The notes below the pieces were generated by a model. That model was not told where the DNA came from and did not search any database. It saw only the letters and a list, made by a program, of their open reading frames with translations. A stretch of DNA of 64,000 nucleotides, from the NCBI GenBank assembly GCA_028554755.1, contig JAPTOF010000007.1, positions 16,601,001 through 16,665,000 on the forward strand. Direction: 5' to 3'. The translations under genes and the position numbers were made by a program. Source of the DNA: Cordia subcordata. Taxonomy: Eukaryota > Streptophyta > Magnoliopsida > Boraginales > Cordiaceae. Positions 1-11,751 of the stretch are shown here, in pieces; position 1 is the stretch's first letter; each line of letters opens with the position of its first letter.

Positions 1-147
1 AGTATTAGCAATCCATACACCCTTTGTGCCATTGCTCTACCGGCAATGCAAACAGATATGATTAAAAGACCAAAAAATGTTATCTCCGCATCATAATAGT
101 ACACGAGGACCTCTAACAATTTAGCAAGAAATGGAGAAAATGTAATA

Positions 148-481
148 TCATCGTTTCTTAAAGCCATATTTTTTCCGTTCATAGAATAAGTCCGTCTTGG
201 CACTTCCCAGATTAACTATCTTGGGACATCCATCTCGGTCTTTCTCTTGCTGTGTACACTCATTTGCAGTAGTAGGCATCAGAAATTGCCACCCCTCCAC
301 AAATGACACACCGTCCCCAAAAAGATCCATAATTGCACTCACCACAAACTCAGACAAATGTGCAATGATGGACATAAGAATCATAGATGACACATTTGCC
401 ATCATATTTTTCACAAAGTCTTCTAATGGCTATTCTTGGCTGCTTTTGGCACATAATCAAATCAGGATGGTGCTTCGCCAT
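148..481 (-). pseudogene. PHF5A: PHF5A pseudogene (P1 copy), SF3b splicing subunit
   Basis: Related to the intact 110-codon genes at 23654-23986 and 35756-36088, but dead. The start codon (479-481) is kept. Read against the intact copies it has R12Q, G16R, G20R, C26Y, C33Y, R38H, P39H, L42F, D47G, Q55W and G65A. Arg44 CGA has become TGA (350-352), and a single extra base near 261 shifts the frame, so only the last ~37 codons match again in a second frame. C26 and C33 belong to CxxC pairs that bind zinc in this family. Copia-1 is inserted only 40 bases upstream of the start codon, and the promoter and first exon are deleted near 11405. Many changes are C-to-T or G-to-A, as expected for methylated, silenced DNA. 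Function is excluded by the nonsense codon alone. Confidence 0.95.
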
Positions 482-521
482 ACTTCCAGATGCAAGGTCC
501 TAAAATACCAACCTGCTAGCT

Positions 522-794
522 TGTAACTAGATAAATATTAAGTGTTTGTGTATATCTTAGAGATATTATCTAGATAAATATTATGTGTTTGAGTATATCT
601 TAGAGAGTATATCTTAGGGATATTAGCTAGATAAATATTATGTGTTTGAGTATATCTTAGAGATATTTACAAGAGTCTTCATCTTGTAGAGTTAGATATA
701 TCTTATACTCTCCTAGTTATTGTAGACTACTCATGTACACTATATATATTGGAGTGAAATAACATAATATCATTATTGGCTGATTAAGCTTTCA
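522..794 (+). repeat. 5' LTR of copia-1
   Basis: Runs from TGTAACTAG to GCTTTCA. It contains three tandem copies of a unit starting (A/G)CTAGATAAATATTA, whereas the 3' LTR has two, which explains the 273 versus 217 bp lengths. It is followed at once by the tRNA-iMet-like primer-binding site. Confidence 0.9.
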
Positions 795-910
795 TGGTAT
801 TCAGAGCGCAGGGGATTACAATTTTTCACTACCTCTGTTGCCTTTTTTTTTTTTTTTTTTTGCTAAATATCTTAACTTTTATTCAAATACTTCAAATTTT
901 TTCTTTCACC

Positions 911-1890
911 ATGGCAGATTCATTGTCTTCTTCTTAGGCCATCTTAGGCACCACCACCTTGCCAATACCCCCTGTTTCCACCGTTCCTCAAGAACTGTCT
1001 ATCAAACTAACTGCTGATAACTATCTTCTCTGGAAGACTCAAGTTCTCCCAGTATTACGCTATCATAATCTTGAAGGAATTATTGATGGCACTCTTATCA
1101 CGTCTACTGATGCTGATAGTGCTGCAAAAATGGCATAGACTTGACCAACTTGTTCTTGGCTAGCTCCTTGTCTCTCTCTCTGATGCTGTGCTCTCATAGG
1201 TTATTGACAAACAAACAGCGTGAGATGTTTGGGTCACCCTTGAGACTCTTTATGGTTCTCAGTGTCGAGTTCGCATTCAACTCCTCAAGACTGAACTTCA
1301 AACCATGACAAAAGGCTCTCACGCCATTCATGAATATATCCAATATGCTAAATCTCTATCTCTCAAACTTGCTAGCTCCGATAAAGCTGTTGATGAAGAT
1401 GATCTAATTTTATGGACATTACGGGGATTGAATTTTGACTTTGATCCCACAGTTACTGCAATTAATTCTAGACCAACGTCCCCTACCTTTGCCGATGTGT
1501 GTGGATTGCTTCTTGATTATGAATTAAGGCTTGGTGCAGCAATGCAACCCATGGACAAAATGGCCTCTGTCGCGACTGCTCATCAATCTTCAATTTCTAA
1601 GCCCCTTAATTCTAACTCTTTTTCAAATATGATAGGTTATAACTTCTCAAATCAGTTTGGCAGGGATGCTCGTTTTCCTCAAGGGCGTGGACGAGGGCGT
1701 CAAATCCTCAAGCATTATGACAAAAAATCACCAATTCCTCTTCTAAAGCTCAACTTGTGGTTTGTTACAAATGTGGCTTTTCCTACCATAAAGCCAATAA
1801 TTGCTAGGCTCCGCAGGATATGATTGCAGCCAATACCAAGGCTTTTTCGGTTATACAGACCTCTGATACATCTGATTCATAATGGTTTTT
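911..1890 (+). pseudogene. Copia-1 gag remnant
   Basis: The probable gag start is ATG at 911, but an in-frame TAG follows at 935-937. The longest open piece (1305-1823) carries the UBN2/gag-type region including LWTLRGLNFDFDP and a basic RGRGRGR segment just before the expected zinc knuckle. A knuckle-like stretch around 1755-1810 (CYKCG.-type, broken) is out of frame. It packages RNA in an active element; here it is clearly non-functional. Confidence 0.8.
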
Positions 1891-3230
1891 AGATACAGGT
1901 GCTACTCATCACATGGCACAATCTGAGGAGAAGTTAACAAACAAGCAGACATATTTAGGTATGGATCAAATCTTGGTTGGCAATGGTGTGACATTACTAA
2001 TTGCACATACTGGTAACAAGAATTTCGCTCTCTCTCATGCTCCTGGGGTTTCTTGTAAAGCGTTGGTTTCCTTCTATTGCCAAACGTTTGTTCTCTATGT
2101 CTCAATTTTCTCGAGATAATTCATGCTATTTTATTTTTACCCTTCATGGTTATTGTATTAAGGACATGAAGGCGGATCAGCTCCTGCACCAAGGAACAAT
2201 TAGTAGGGGTCTCTATTATTTTTCTCAACCAAATAAAGCTGGGCTTATGACAAGCAAAATATCGTCGGATGTTTGGCATTCATGGTTTGGTCATCCTTCG
2301 GCTATGGTACTATCACAGTTAGTCCAAATTTTAGATTTTGATATTAGCTCTAGTAATAAAATTTGTGAGCATTGTCAATTTGGCAAGAGCAAGCGATTAT
2401 CCTTTGACATTGTGAATAAACATGCTACTGAGCTTTTTCATACTATTCATACTAATGTCTGGGGACCTCCTCCCATTGTTTCAAAATATGGTTATCATTT
2501 TTATTTGGTTTTGATTGATGAGTATAGTTGTTACACGTGGTACTATCCTTTAATTCGAAAATCAGATGTGATTACTATATTTTCTCTTTTCATTGCCATG
2601 CTCAAAACCCAATTTAATGCCACTATCAAGTATATTCTGAGTGATTTGTTGTTGAGTTTTTGAATAATACACTTTGTCAATTTCTTACCAGTCATGGAAT
2701 AATTCACCGATTGTCATGTCCTGGGACACCAGAACAAAATGGTGTAGCAGAATGAAAGCATATACATGTGGTTGAAACTGGGCTTACATTATTGGCATAA
2801 AGTCATCTGCCAAAAGATTTTTGGATCTATGCCTTTTCAACAGCAGTTTATCTTATTAATAGATTGCCTTCAAAGGTTATGGGTTATCACTCTCCGCATT
2901 TCTTATTGCATGGTGAAAGTCCTAATTATTCATTACTGCGCACTTTTGGATCTCTTTGTTACCCTTGTTTATCACCATTTGGGCAACAAAAGCTAGATTT
3001 CAAAACTTGTCGTTGTATTTTTTTTGGGTTATAGCTCTCATCATAAGGGGTATAAATGTTTAAATCTTGACACTGGCAAGATCCTAATCTCCAGACATGT
3101 TTTTGATGAAAGTCACTTTCCAAGTCTTTCTAAAGATGTTGCAGCTGGCAGTACAACAAAATCCTTTCACTTTCGTCAATTTCCTGCTACCAATCTTTTG
3201 CAGGACAACATGCCCTAACACAAGTTGCGT
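1880..3230 (+). pseudogene. Copia-1 protease and integrase remnant
   Basis: Near 1884 a protease-like WFLDTGATHH motif is readable. From about 2270 the GAG-pre-integrase and integrase zinc region is seen (HSWFGHPS followed by CEHCQFGKSKR), then the catalytic core start VLIDEYSCYTWYYPL. A later piece near 2715-2755 shows CPGTPEQNGVAE followed by a stop. The region is split into several frames by indels and nonsense codons. Confidence 0.82.
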
Positions 3231-3433
3231 AATGTAGACACTATGACTGCTGATGCGTTAACTTCCAAAAGCATGGATAATGGTATTTCTGCTACACATG
3301 ACTCTTCTCCATCCATTTCGGCTAAGCATAAGTCTTCCTCTCAATGTGATACTTTATTGCCTCCTTCATCTTCTCCTGATAATGCTATGAGTCACATTCA
3401 GTTGCAGAGCATGTACCACATCGCACACATCAA

Positions 3434-4939
3434 ATGACAACTCGGTCTATGCATGGTATTTTCAAACCAAAAACTTATTTTTCAACTCGCCATCCTATTT
3501 CCTCTACCTTGGTGGCGTTAACGAATGCTTTGCCTTCGGAACCCATGAGTTTTACTCAAGCGCATAAAGATCACAATTGGCAAGATGCTATGAAGGAGGA
3601 ATTTAATTCTTTACTAGCCAACCAAACATGGTCTATTGTTCCTAAGCCTCCTTATGTAAATGTAGTGGGGTGCCGATGGGTTTTTAAAGTCAAACAAAAG
3701 TCCAATGGTTCCTTAAAGAGGTATAAAGGTCGGCTTGTTGCTAAAGGTTATACTCAGCAGCCTGGCAGAGATTATAATGATACCTTTAGTCCTGTAGTCC
3801 GAGCTAGGAAAATTCATTTAGTTCTCTCTTTGGCTCATTCTTACAACTGGCCTTTGCGTCAATTAGACGTCAAGAATGCTTTCTTACATGGAGACCTAAC
3901 AGAGGACATTTATATACAGCAACCATAACGTTTCATTGATCCAGAGTATCTAGACTATGTGTGCAAATTGCATCAGTCCATCTATGGCCTCAAACAAGCT
4001 CCACGAGCTTGGTATAAAAGATTTAGCAATTTCTTACTATCCTCTGGGTTTCAACATTCCGAGCATGATGTATCTTTGTTTATTTGGCGCACAACTACGC
4101 ATGTGTTGATTCTATTAATGTATGTTGATGACATCGTCCTAACTGATGTTTCTTTGGCTGCAGTTCAACAATTTATTTCTGAACTTTCATAGGTTTTCTC
4201 AATGAAGGATTTGGGCGTTTTGCATTATTTCTTGGAATAGATGTGTCATTTGACAAAGATACGCTTTATCTTAAACAAACAAAGTATGCTCTGCAACTCT
4301 TACAACAATATGGTATGGATGGAGCGAAGCCGATCAACACGTCTCATGCTGCGTCTCGACTAGTGCTGATGATCGTGTTCCACTCTTTGATCCAACGGAA
4401 TATCGTCAACTGGTGGGTGCCTTCAATATTTAACAATGATGCGGCCTGATATATCTTATGTCGTAAATTCTGTGTGTCAATTTATGCATGACCTATGTGA
4501 GCCACATCTTGTTGTTGCAAAGCAGATTTTACGCTATATTAAAGGCACTTTAACACATGGGCTACAGTTCACTCATTCCTCAACTCTTTCCTTAACTAGG
4601 TATAGTGATTCTGATTGGGCTGGCTGCCCAGTAACATGAAGGTCAATGATTGAGTTTGCCATCTTCCTTTGGTCTAATGTACTAACATGGAGTTCCAAGC
4701 AGCAACATACAGTTTCTAAGTCTAGCACAGAAGCGGAGTATAGAGCCTTAGCTATTCTCATCTCTGAGTTGTTATGGGTGTTACATATCTTTCAATTCCT
4801 TGGACTTCATTTATCCCTATCTCCACAAGTTTTTTGTGATAATGTCAGTACTATATCTTTGGCTTTTAATCCAATTATCCATCATAGAAGCAAGCATATT
4901 GAGATTGATGTACACTTTGTGCGGGAAAAGCTTAAGTAA
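3434..4939 (+). pseudogene. Copia-1 reverse transcriptase and RNase H remnant
   Basis: Reverse transcriptase spans two open pieces, 3434-3928 and 3959-4192, separated by a stop. It shows RYKGRLVAKGYTQQ, QLDVKNAFLHGDL, YGLKQAPRAWY and the polymerase motif MYVDDIV with both catalytic aspartates. RNase H pieces follow (4436-4639 and 4646-4939) with YSDSDWAGCP, SSTEAEYRAL and the final HIEIDVHFVREKL region. Several frameshifts and stops disable it. Confidence 0.88.
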
Positions 4940-5076
4940 GGCCTCTTCAAGCTGATTTACATTTCTTCAGATTTGTAGGTAGCTAATATGTTCACTAAAC
5001 TGTTGCATTGCTCAAGGTTTCAGTTGTTGCGATCCAAGTTGAATGTGGCTACAGCACCATCAACTTGTGGGGAGGA

Positions 5077-5293
5077 TGTTAGCTAGATAAATATTAAGTG
5101 TTTGTGTATATTTTAGAGATATTAGCTAGATAAATATTATGTGTTTGAGTATAGCTTAGAGATATTTACAAGAGTCCTAATCTTATAGAGTTAGATATAT
5201 CTTATACTCTCCTAATTATTTTAGACTACTCGTGTACACTATATATATTGGAGTGAAATACCATAATATCGTCATTGGATGATTAAGCTGTCA
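5077..5293 (+). repeat. 3' LTR of copia-1
   Basis: Begins TGTTAGCTAG directly after the polypurine tract TGTGGGGAGGA and ends GCTGTCA. It contains two copies of the internal tandem unit seen three times in the 5' LTR. Confidence 0.9.
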
Positions 5294-6500
5294 TTAACTA
5301 CCTGTACCATGTCATATATCCAAGCATAGTTAGTTGACTTGCAATGACCATAAGTAAAAATAGATTAATCTCCATTGTGCATGATTTATAGTGATGAAAA
5401 AACCAAACAAGATGTCCATAAAAAAAGCATCTAGGACACGTCGACGCTAATGTTTAAGAAGCCCCATTAGCTTACAAATAGACATAATTCCATAAGACAA
5501 TTGACGAAAAGCAATCTGTAAAAAATAAATTAATAACACATAGAACAAACGCCTTTTTTCTCAAGAGTAAAACCGTTAGTGCTCAACACATCCTTTCATG
5601 TTTCCAAACAAATTTCAACTGTGTCAAACTGAGTCAAAGTGAGTTACAGCAGCAGGTGAGACATGGTGTTTAGAATTTGAATTGGCTGAAAGTTCTTAGA
5701 GATGCCAATGGAAATACAAAAAGAACATAGAGATTCCCCCACTGCAAAAAAGAGGGGAGGGAGGAGGGGGGACAACAACACTCCGTAGACATTTCTTTAA
5801 ACAATTTGCCTAACAATTTTCCCACGCATGCTAGGTCACTTGCTATAATTAATCACCTGGGCAAATTACCAACCACTTCATGTTTCAAACTAAAGGAAGT
5901 TAATGTATCAGGCTATTTTGCTCCAAGAACTAAAAAGACTAAATGCCAAAATTTTGGGATGCCAACTGTAAACCAACTATTATGGTCATTTGATATAACG
6001 ACCTCACTACAATCTGTTCTGCAACCTACATAAAACCTACAGAATGTGGGTTAGCTATATGGTCAAAGGACCATTAGGATGTCTTGTGCATTACATGGAT
6101 GATGCACATGGATTATATTAAGGGACCATCTCATCTAAACGCTTAAACTGTTAAAGGGGTTTATTGTATTTATTTATTTATTTTCAACATGGTATGTTGT
6201 ATTTATTTTTGCCTTTAACAGGTCATTCTGGAAGTCACTCCATGGACTTAACCTCAAAAGAAAAGACAATGCCACTTCTACAAAAGAAACATGGCTAGAA
6301 AGCAGTCATCTCTAGACAAGCACTTGCAAAACCACAACGACAGAAAATTGATAAGAGAGAACTGAAGTCCCCAGGAGAACTTAACACAAACATCATAAAT
6401 GGAAAAGAAAGTCCATCTATATAATTCACAGGCTTCATATATTACGATGCATGGAGAGAAAGGAAGGAAAAGAAGAGTCAATTAGAAGTAAGAAAAAGAA
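5294..6500. other. P1 intron-equivalent DNA, no functional gene
   Basis: Collinear with 24010-25230 and 36120-37330, which form part of the PHF5A 5'UTR intron on the minus strand. A short plus-strand reading frame at 5806-6033 has homologous, longer frames in P2 and P3 but no recognisable domain. I see no independent gene here. Confidence 0.7.
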
Positions 6501-6684
6501 AGTTAAGAAGAAAGAGGACACATATGGACAGAGAGAGAGACTCAAAGGTTTATGCCTTTTAGGGTATTAGCCTGCTCTATTTATAATACTATGATAAAGA
6601 GCAAATGCTATATCTTTTCCGATGTGGGAGTGAGACTTATTACAATAGCAACATAGTATATTATCTAACTCTCTATGCTTAACA
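6500..6684 (-). repeat. 3' LTR (partial limits) of copia-2
   Basis: Starts on the minus strand at 6684 with TGTTAAGC immediately after a GAGGGAGAG polypurine tract. It contains a TATAAATAG-type box (minus strand of 6575-6585), as expected for an LTR promoter. The far end near 6500 is inferred only from where P-block homology resumes; no partner LTR exists to define it. Confidence 0.6.
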
Positions 6685-6784
6685 CTCTCCCTCAAGCTGG
6701 AGCATATATATCATACATGTCCAACTTGTTACAAATATATTTTAGCTGAGAACCACCAAGAGATTTTGTAAATAAATCAACTAA

Positions 6785-8480
6785 CTAATCACTCGAGTCA
6801 ATAAAAGAGGTAACAATTTCCTTAGATAACAGCTTCTCCTTGACAAAGTGACAATCTAACTCATTGTGTTTAGTCCTTTCATGAAATACCGGATTGGTGG
6901 TGATATGTATAGCAGCTTGATTGTCAAAGATGAGCTTCATAGGACTGGAGCAGATGACCTGAATCTCCTTCAAAAGATTCTTCACCCGTACTAATTCACA
7001 AGTAGCTACTGCCGTGGCTCGGTATTCTGATTCAGCACTAGATCAGGCAACAACATCTTGTTTCTTACTCTTCCAAGAAATAAGATTTCCTCCAATGAAG
7101 ACATAGTAACCAGAGGTGGACCTTCAATCAGCAGGACTTCCCGCCCAATCAGCATTTGAGTACCCAATAATCTCCATATGTCTATGATCATCGTAAAGTA
7201 GGCCTTTCCCAGGTGAGCTTTTAGTATACCTTAAGATTCAAATGACTGCTTCCCAATGTCTTTCTCGTGGAGAGTTCAGAAACTGACTAACAACACTGAC
7301 TGCAAAGGAGATATCTGGTCGAGTAATAGTGAGGTAATTAAGTTTTCCAACTAACCTTCTATATCTTCCCGGATCTGATATCAATTCCTCTTCATCTAGA
7401 AGAAGCTTCACATTTGGATTCATAGGTGAGTCATAAGGTCGTGCTCCAAGTAAACATGCCTCACTCAACGTATCTAATGCATATTTACGTTGAGAAATAA
7501 ATACCCCTTGTTTTGACTGTGCAACCTCAATATCCAGACAATAGTGAAGCAGCCCTAGGTCTTTGGTTTGAAATTGCTAATAAAGAAAGGCCTTCAGCTC
7601 ATCAATCCCTTTGCCATCATCACCTGTTATGACAATATCATCCACATACATAATCAAAAGAAGCCGTTTGCTAAATGAGCACCAATAGAATACAGAATGA
7701 TCCACATTACAACGAATCATGCCAAATTCAAGAACTGCAGTACTGAAATGTCCAAACCATGCCCTTGGAGATTGCTTGAGATTGTACAAGGCCTTCTTCA
7801 AACAACATACTTTCTAAGACTCCCCTTGAGCAACAAAGCTTGGCGGTTACTCTATATACACCTCCTCATCAATATCACCATTCAGGAAAGCATTTTTAAT
7901 ATCCAACTGATAGAGTGGCCAATGGTGAATAGCTGCCAAGGAAAGAAAAATTGGAACAGAACACATCTTAGCAATGAGAGAAAATGTGTCACCATAATTA
8001 AGTCCATAGACTTGTGTATATCCCTTGGCCACAAGCTGAGCCTTCAAACGATCCACTTAACCATCTGGGGAGACCTTCACTGTATACACCCACCAGCAAC
8101 CAATAAGGGACTTACCGGTTGGCAAATCAACTAACTCCCATGTTCCATTATGATGTAACGCGGACATCTCTTCAAGCATAGCATCCCGCCAACCAGGGTG
8201 AGCACAGGCCTCTGTCACAAACTTAGCTATGGAAATAGAAGAAAGGGAGGCAACAAAGTATGCATATGAAGGAGATAAAGAAGAATAAGAAACAACGTTA
8301 GATATTGGGTGCCGAGTGGTGCAAAAACGAGTACCTTTATGAAGAGCAATGGGTAGGTCAAGATCAGATGATTGAGCCAAAACTGGATCTAAAGGCGGGG
8401 AATCAGATGATACCGGGCAAGTGGCAATGGACGTGGATGGCGTTAGTAGACTTGCAAGTCCGGTCAATCTAGACATGCAT
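6785..8480 (-). pseudogene. Copia-2 reverse transcriptase and RNase H remnant
   Basis: Minus-strand pieces at 8057-8476, 7847-8056, 7577-7801, 7238-7468 and 6785-6985 give, in order, WRDAMLEEMSALHHNGTWELV, a QLVAKGYTQ region, QLDIKNAFLNGD, NLKQSPRAWF, the intact MYVDDIVITGD motif, GKLNYLTITRPDISFAVSVV, and the terminal RNase H segment ending HERTKHNELDCHFVKEKL. The polymerase aspartates are kept, but stops and frameshifts separate the segments. Confidence 0.88.
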
Positions 8481-8753
8481 TAAGAGGCAATGGAGAAGTA
8501 GACTCAGGAGTAGAGACGAGGTTCGGAGTATGAGAAGGGACCAAAGGCATATCAAAGGTAGGTACTGGAAGTGGTAAAGACTCGATCACAGTATTAGAAG
8601 TGTCGGTTAAGGGGAAAAAGGAGGTACTCTTTAAGAAGGTAACATCAACAGACACAAACCATCGGTTCAACTCAAAAGAGTAGCACCAGTAATCCTTTTC
8701 ACGTCGAGAGTACCCAAGAAACGCATACTTGATAAACCGAGGACCTAGCTTGT

Positions 8754-9300
8754 CTACCCCAGGGGAAAGATTGTGGACAAAGCAGACGTATCCAAAAACT
8801 CAAAGAGGTAGCACATAAATAGCATCACGAGGGAACAAAATGAAAAATGGTATTTGATCATGTAACACATACGATGGCATACGATTGATAAGACAGCATG
8901 ATGTAAGGACCAAATCATCCCAAAACCGAAGAGATGCATTTCTGTGGAGAAGAACTGTACGAGTTGTCTCAATTAGATGGCAATTCTTTCTTTCAGCCAC
9001 CCCATTCTGTTGTGGAGTATGCAAACAAGATGACTGATAAAGAATTCCATGAGAAGATAGAAACAAAGAAAAAGAAGAGGAAAAGTATTCATTTGCATTG
9101 TCACTTTGAAGAATCTGAATAAAAACCCTAAATTGTGTTTGAATTTCAGCATGAAACATGGTAAAAATAGACAATACTTCAAAACGTTCTTTCATTGAAA
9201 ACAACCATGTCATATGAGAATAATCGTCTATAAAAGTAACAAAATAACGAAACCCAAATTTGGAAGTAGTTCGACAAGGACCCCAAAAGTCAGCTGACTA
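8754..9300 (-). pseudogene. Copia-2 integrase core remnant
   Basis: The minus-strand piece 8800-9213 shows HTPQQNGVAERKNCHLIETTR, a hallmark of copia integrase cores, followed by the FWDDLVLTSCCLINRMPS region. It is preceded by LQSDNANEYFSS containing the catalytic Asp. Frame shifts before and after. Confidence 0.85.
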
Positions 9301-9674
9301 ATAGATAAAACATTAAAAGGAAAGTTTGGAAGATACAGAACAGATGATAATGGAATGAAGATGTGAAGTGTGCAATACCAATTCCACGAGCAGAGGTAGA
9401 TGACCCATCTGCAAGTGTTACATTCGAAAACATACCAGGTTTAAAATAAGAGAGTAAATGGATATTACCACAAATATGATCAGATCATCAAAATCAAGAA
9501 TCCAAGGACCAAGGTCAGGTACAGTACAGGTCATGAGAGCTATAGATGAGCTAGTCTAAGCAAAAAGGCAGTCAAAGTGGGATGAATAGCTTGTTTAAAA
9601 GCCTTAAACTACAGGAACTCAGAGTATTCATCCCTTGTAATAGTCACCGAAGCAGGAACTCTAAAAGTAGAAAG

Positions 9675-10519
9675 CTAGACCGAATTTGTTTGGATTGCAT
9701 TAGCAACTTGAGAAGGAACCATGAAGAGTCCAACAATTGTCGCAAATATGACCAAGTTTATTACAATAACTGCAACAAGGGCGCTGACCACTTGAATGCC
9801 CTCTCCCCGCCCAGAAGTACCATGACCTCTACCACAACCACCATGATCAAAGTTTTCGTCACGGGTTGAGGTAGGAACAACTAAAGCAGATTGTTCTTCT
9901 TGAGAACCAGAAGTCAAAGAGTGGTGCTAAGCACACTGTACTCGAGCATAAGCATCATCTAAAGTGGGCAAGGTAGAACTGGATAGTAATTGAGAACATA
10001 CAGAATCATACCGAGAATGAAGTCCGTTTAAGCAGAAGATCAAGCACAAATCCCACTGTGGGGCAATCACTGTGGGATCTGTACTGAGTGGGAAAAGATC
10101 ATGAAATTCAATCATGGAATTGTAAAACCGGCTGTAATAGTCCGTCATCTCCACATCTGCCTGAGCCCGCCGCATCAGACACAACATCAAAAGCTCGAGT
10201 AACTTGATGAGAATATCTCACTTTAGCATAAGTCCAAATAACTTTACAGGTATGGCAATTCCGAAAGCATGTTTGGATAGAATCCTCTATGGATTGCCAA
10301 AGCAAACTCACCAACTGGGCATCGACACGGTGCCAGATAACGGCAACGACGCCTGGTGTGAACGTCAGTCGTAGATAAATCAGGCAGACAATTGGAGGAT
10401 AGGTGATCTTCCAAACCTTGTCCAAGAAACCAAATATTGACAGCCACAGACCACAACAAGCAATTCTTGCCATTCAGCTAAGTTGTTGTCACAGTGGGAG
10501 TACTAGAAAACGAGGGCAT
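9675..10519 (-). pseudogene. Copia-2 gag remnant
   Basis: A probable start codon lies at 10517-10519 (MPSFSSTPTV). An in-frame stop follows within about 15 codons. Pieces show LWQSIEDSIQTCFRNC and YYSRFYNSMIEFHDLFP-type gag segments. The glycine- and basic-rich tail before the missing zinc knuckle lies near 9800-9860. No function is expected. Confidence 0.7.
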
Positions 10520-10550
10520 GACAATTGATGGGGTAGCCGCAACATGAGTC

Positions 10551-10718
10551 TTGGAGTGTCTATTTTAACAGTATGTGTCCCAACTTGAGTAAAAATAAAG
10601 TTTCAGGTGGGACACTTAAACTCTTGTATTTGAGCACAAAATGACCAAAAGCGCGAGCATTATGTACCTTCTTGAGTGTCTATTTTAACAGCATGTGTCC
10701 CAACTAGAGTAAAAATAA
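10551..10718 (+). repeat. 48-bp direct repeat bracketing P1 DNA beside copia-2
   Basis: The stretch starting TTGGAGTGTCTATTTTAACA at 10551 recurs at 10672 (TTGAGTGTCTATTTTAACA), with the normal P-block segment between. P2 and P3 have this stretch only once, at the second position. The extra copy abuts the truncated 5' side of copia-2 and looks like templated filler from break repair. Confidence 0.75.
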
Positions 10719-11405
10719 TACGATGTTGGTGTAGAAAGACATACCTAGTGATGGTAAAGTACCTCACTATAGAAAACCGGACACTAGCTACAAAGGTCTA
10801 AACAGAAGGAAAGACCATTTAAGTTGGAGAAAGTAACATGAAACAAAAGGACCATTTTGTCCCAGAATGTTCTGAACCAAACTCTTGTCCATATAAGGGA
10901 TAGTTCACTTGTCATAACATGACGTTGGAGACATTTATCTAAAATTTAGTTTCCATGAAGAATTACACCTTTTTCTAGTTCCAAAACAATTTGGTCAATA
11001 CCTCCAATATTATAAGTCGTAAGGAGCAACATCATAACAAATATTTACTTGCTTAGCACTTGCCCAATCTAGTGAACAAAAATTGGCCAACTACACAGAG
11101 ATAACCCTAGTCCACACCCCACGAAAACCTTCCCACTCCTAAATCTTGAATCATCCACCCTATGAGCCCATGTAATGCACTGTAAACGAGATTCAAACTT
11201 AAAAAATCCTTATAACTCCCTCTTATAGCCCATCTAGAGCTCTATAAAGAAGATTCAAACATCAAAGGTTTTTACCGCTCCGACCTAAAAGTATACATAA
11301 ATCACTTTAATTCGTAGAACAATAGTACCCTTATTCTATTTTGAAAGCAAAGCAATTGCAAAAGGACAAGGTTCACGGAAAGGTGAAAACGTAGATACAG
11401 ACAAG

Positions 11406-11751
11406 CCCAAAATAAAAATCTACGCGTTTGGTAGGTGACCTTTTAAGTTGCCTATTGGAGCTTATAAGCTGATAATAAAAAAGAAAAAATAAAATAAAAA
11501 AACTTCCCTTTACAATTTTAAAGACTTTTTTTTCCCTTCAAAAAATCCACTTTTTGATAATTTATTATTTGTGACATGTCCTTTTTAGTCATTATAACTA
11601 CTATTGTTACTTATAAGTACTTATTTACCAAACATGTTAACAGCTTATAAACACATATTATCTAAACACATCTTCACTTATTTATCACTTTCTTATAAGT
11701 AAGCATAAGCTGCTTATAAGTACTTAGAAATAAGCTTAGCTAAACAGGCTC
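11406..11751. mobile_element. Tourist-like MITE remnant in P1 (left end deleted)
   Basis: Corresponds to the complete elements at 26755-27152 and 38976-39416. The right terminus survives as AGGCTC followed by TAA (11752-11754). The left terminus went with the deletion that also removed the PHF5A promoter. Confidence 0.7.

Larger units (their letters stand above)
522..5293 (+). mobile_element. Copia-1: Ty1/copia LTR retrotransposon with both LTRs, decayed
   Basis: The 5' LTR is 522-794 and the 3' LTR 5077-5293, both bounded by TG and CA. A primer-binding site resembling the initiator-Met tRNA complement, TGGTATTCAGAGC, starts at 795 with one extra T relative to the usual motif. A purine-rich tract ends at 5076. 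Flanks TAGCT and TAACT look like a decayed 5-bp target duplication; one extra T precedes the right copy. Domain order gag, protease, integrase, reverse transcriptase, RNase H is the Ty1/copia order. Many stops and frameshifts make it non-autonomous. It landed immediately upstream of the P1 PHF5A start codon. Confidence 0.93.
6500..10550 (-). mobile_element. Copia-2: truncated Ty1/copia element, minus strand
   Basis: On the minus strand the order is gag (10519 downward), integrase, reverse transcriptase, RNase H, polypurine tract (about 6685-6705) and a 3' LTR starting TGTTAAGC at 6684. No second LTR and no primer-binding site are present: sequence upstream of the gag start breaks off near 10550 into a 48-bp duplicated filler of host P-block DNA. 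About 160 bp of P block are missing at the insertion, which suggests truncation by break repair. Multiple stops and frameshifts. Confidence 0.88.

Noticed and set aside
197..526. 109-codon plus-strand frame over the P1 PHF5A pseudogene, with relatives at 23753 and 35855
   Set aside because: It is the antisense shadow of PHF5A; its conservation follows from the gene on the other strand.
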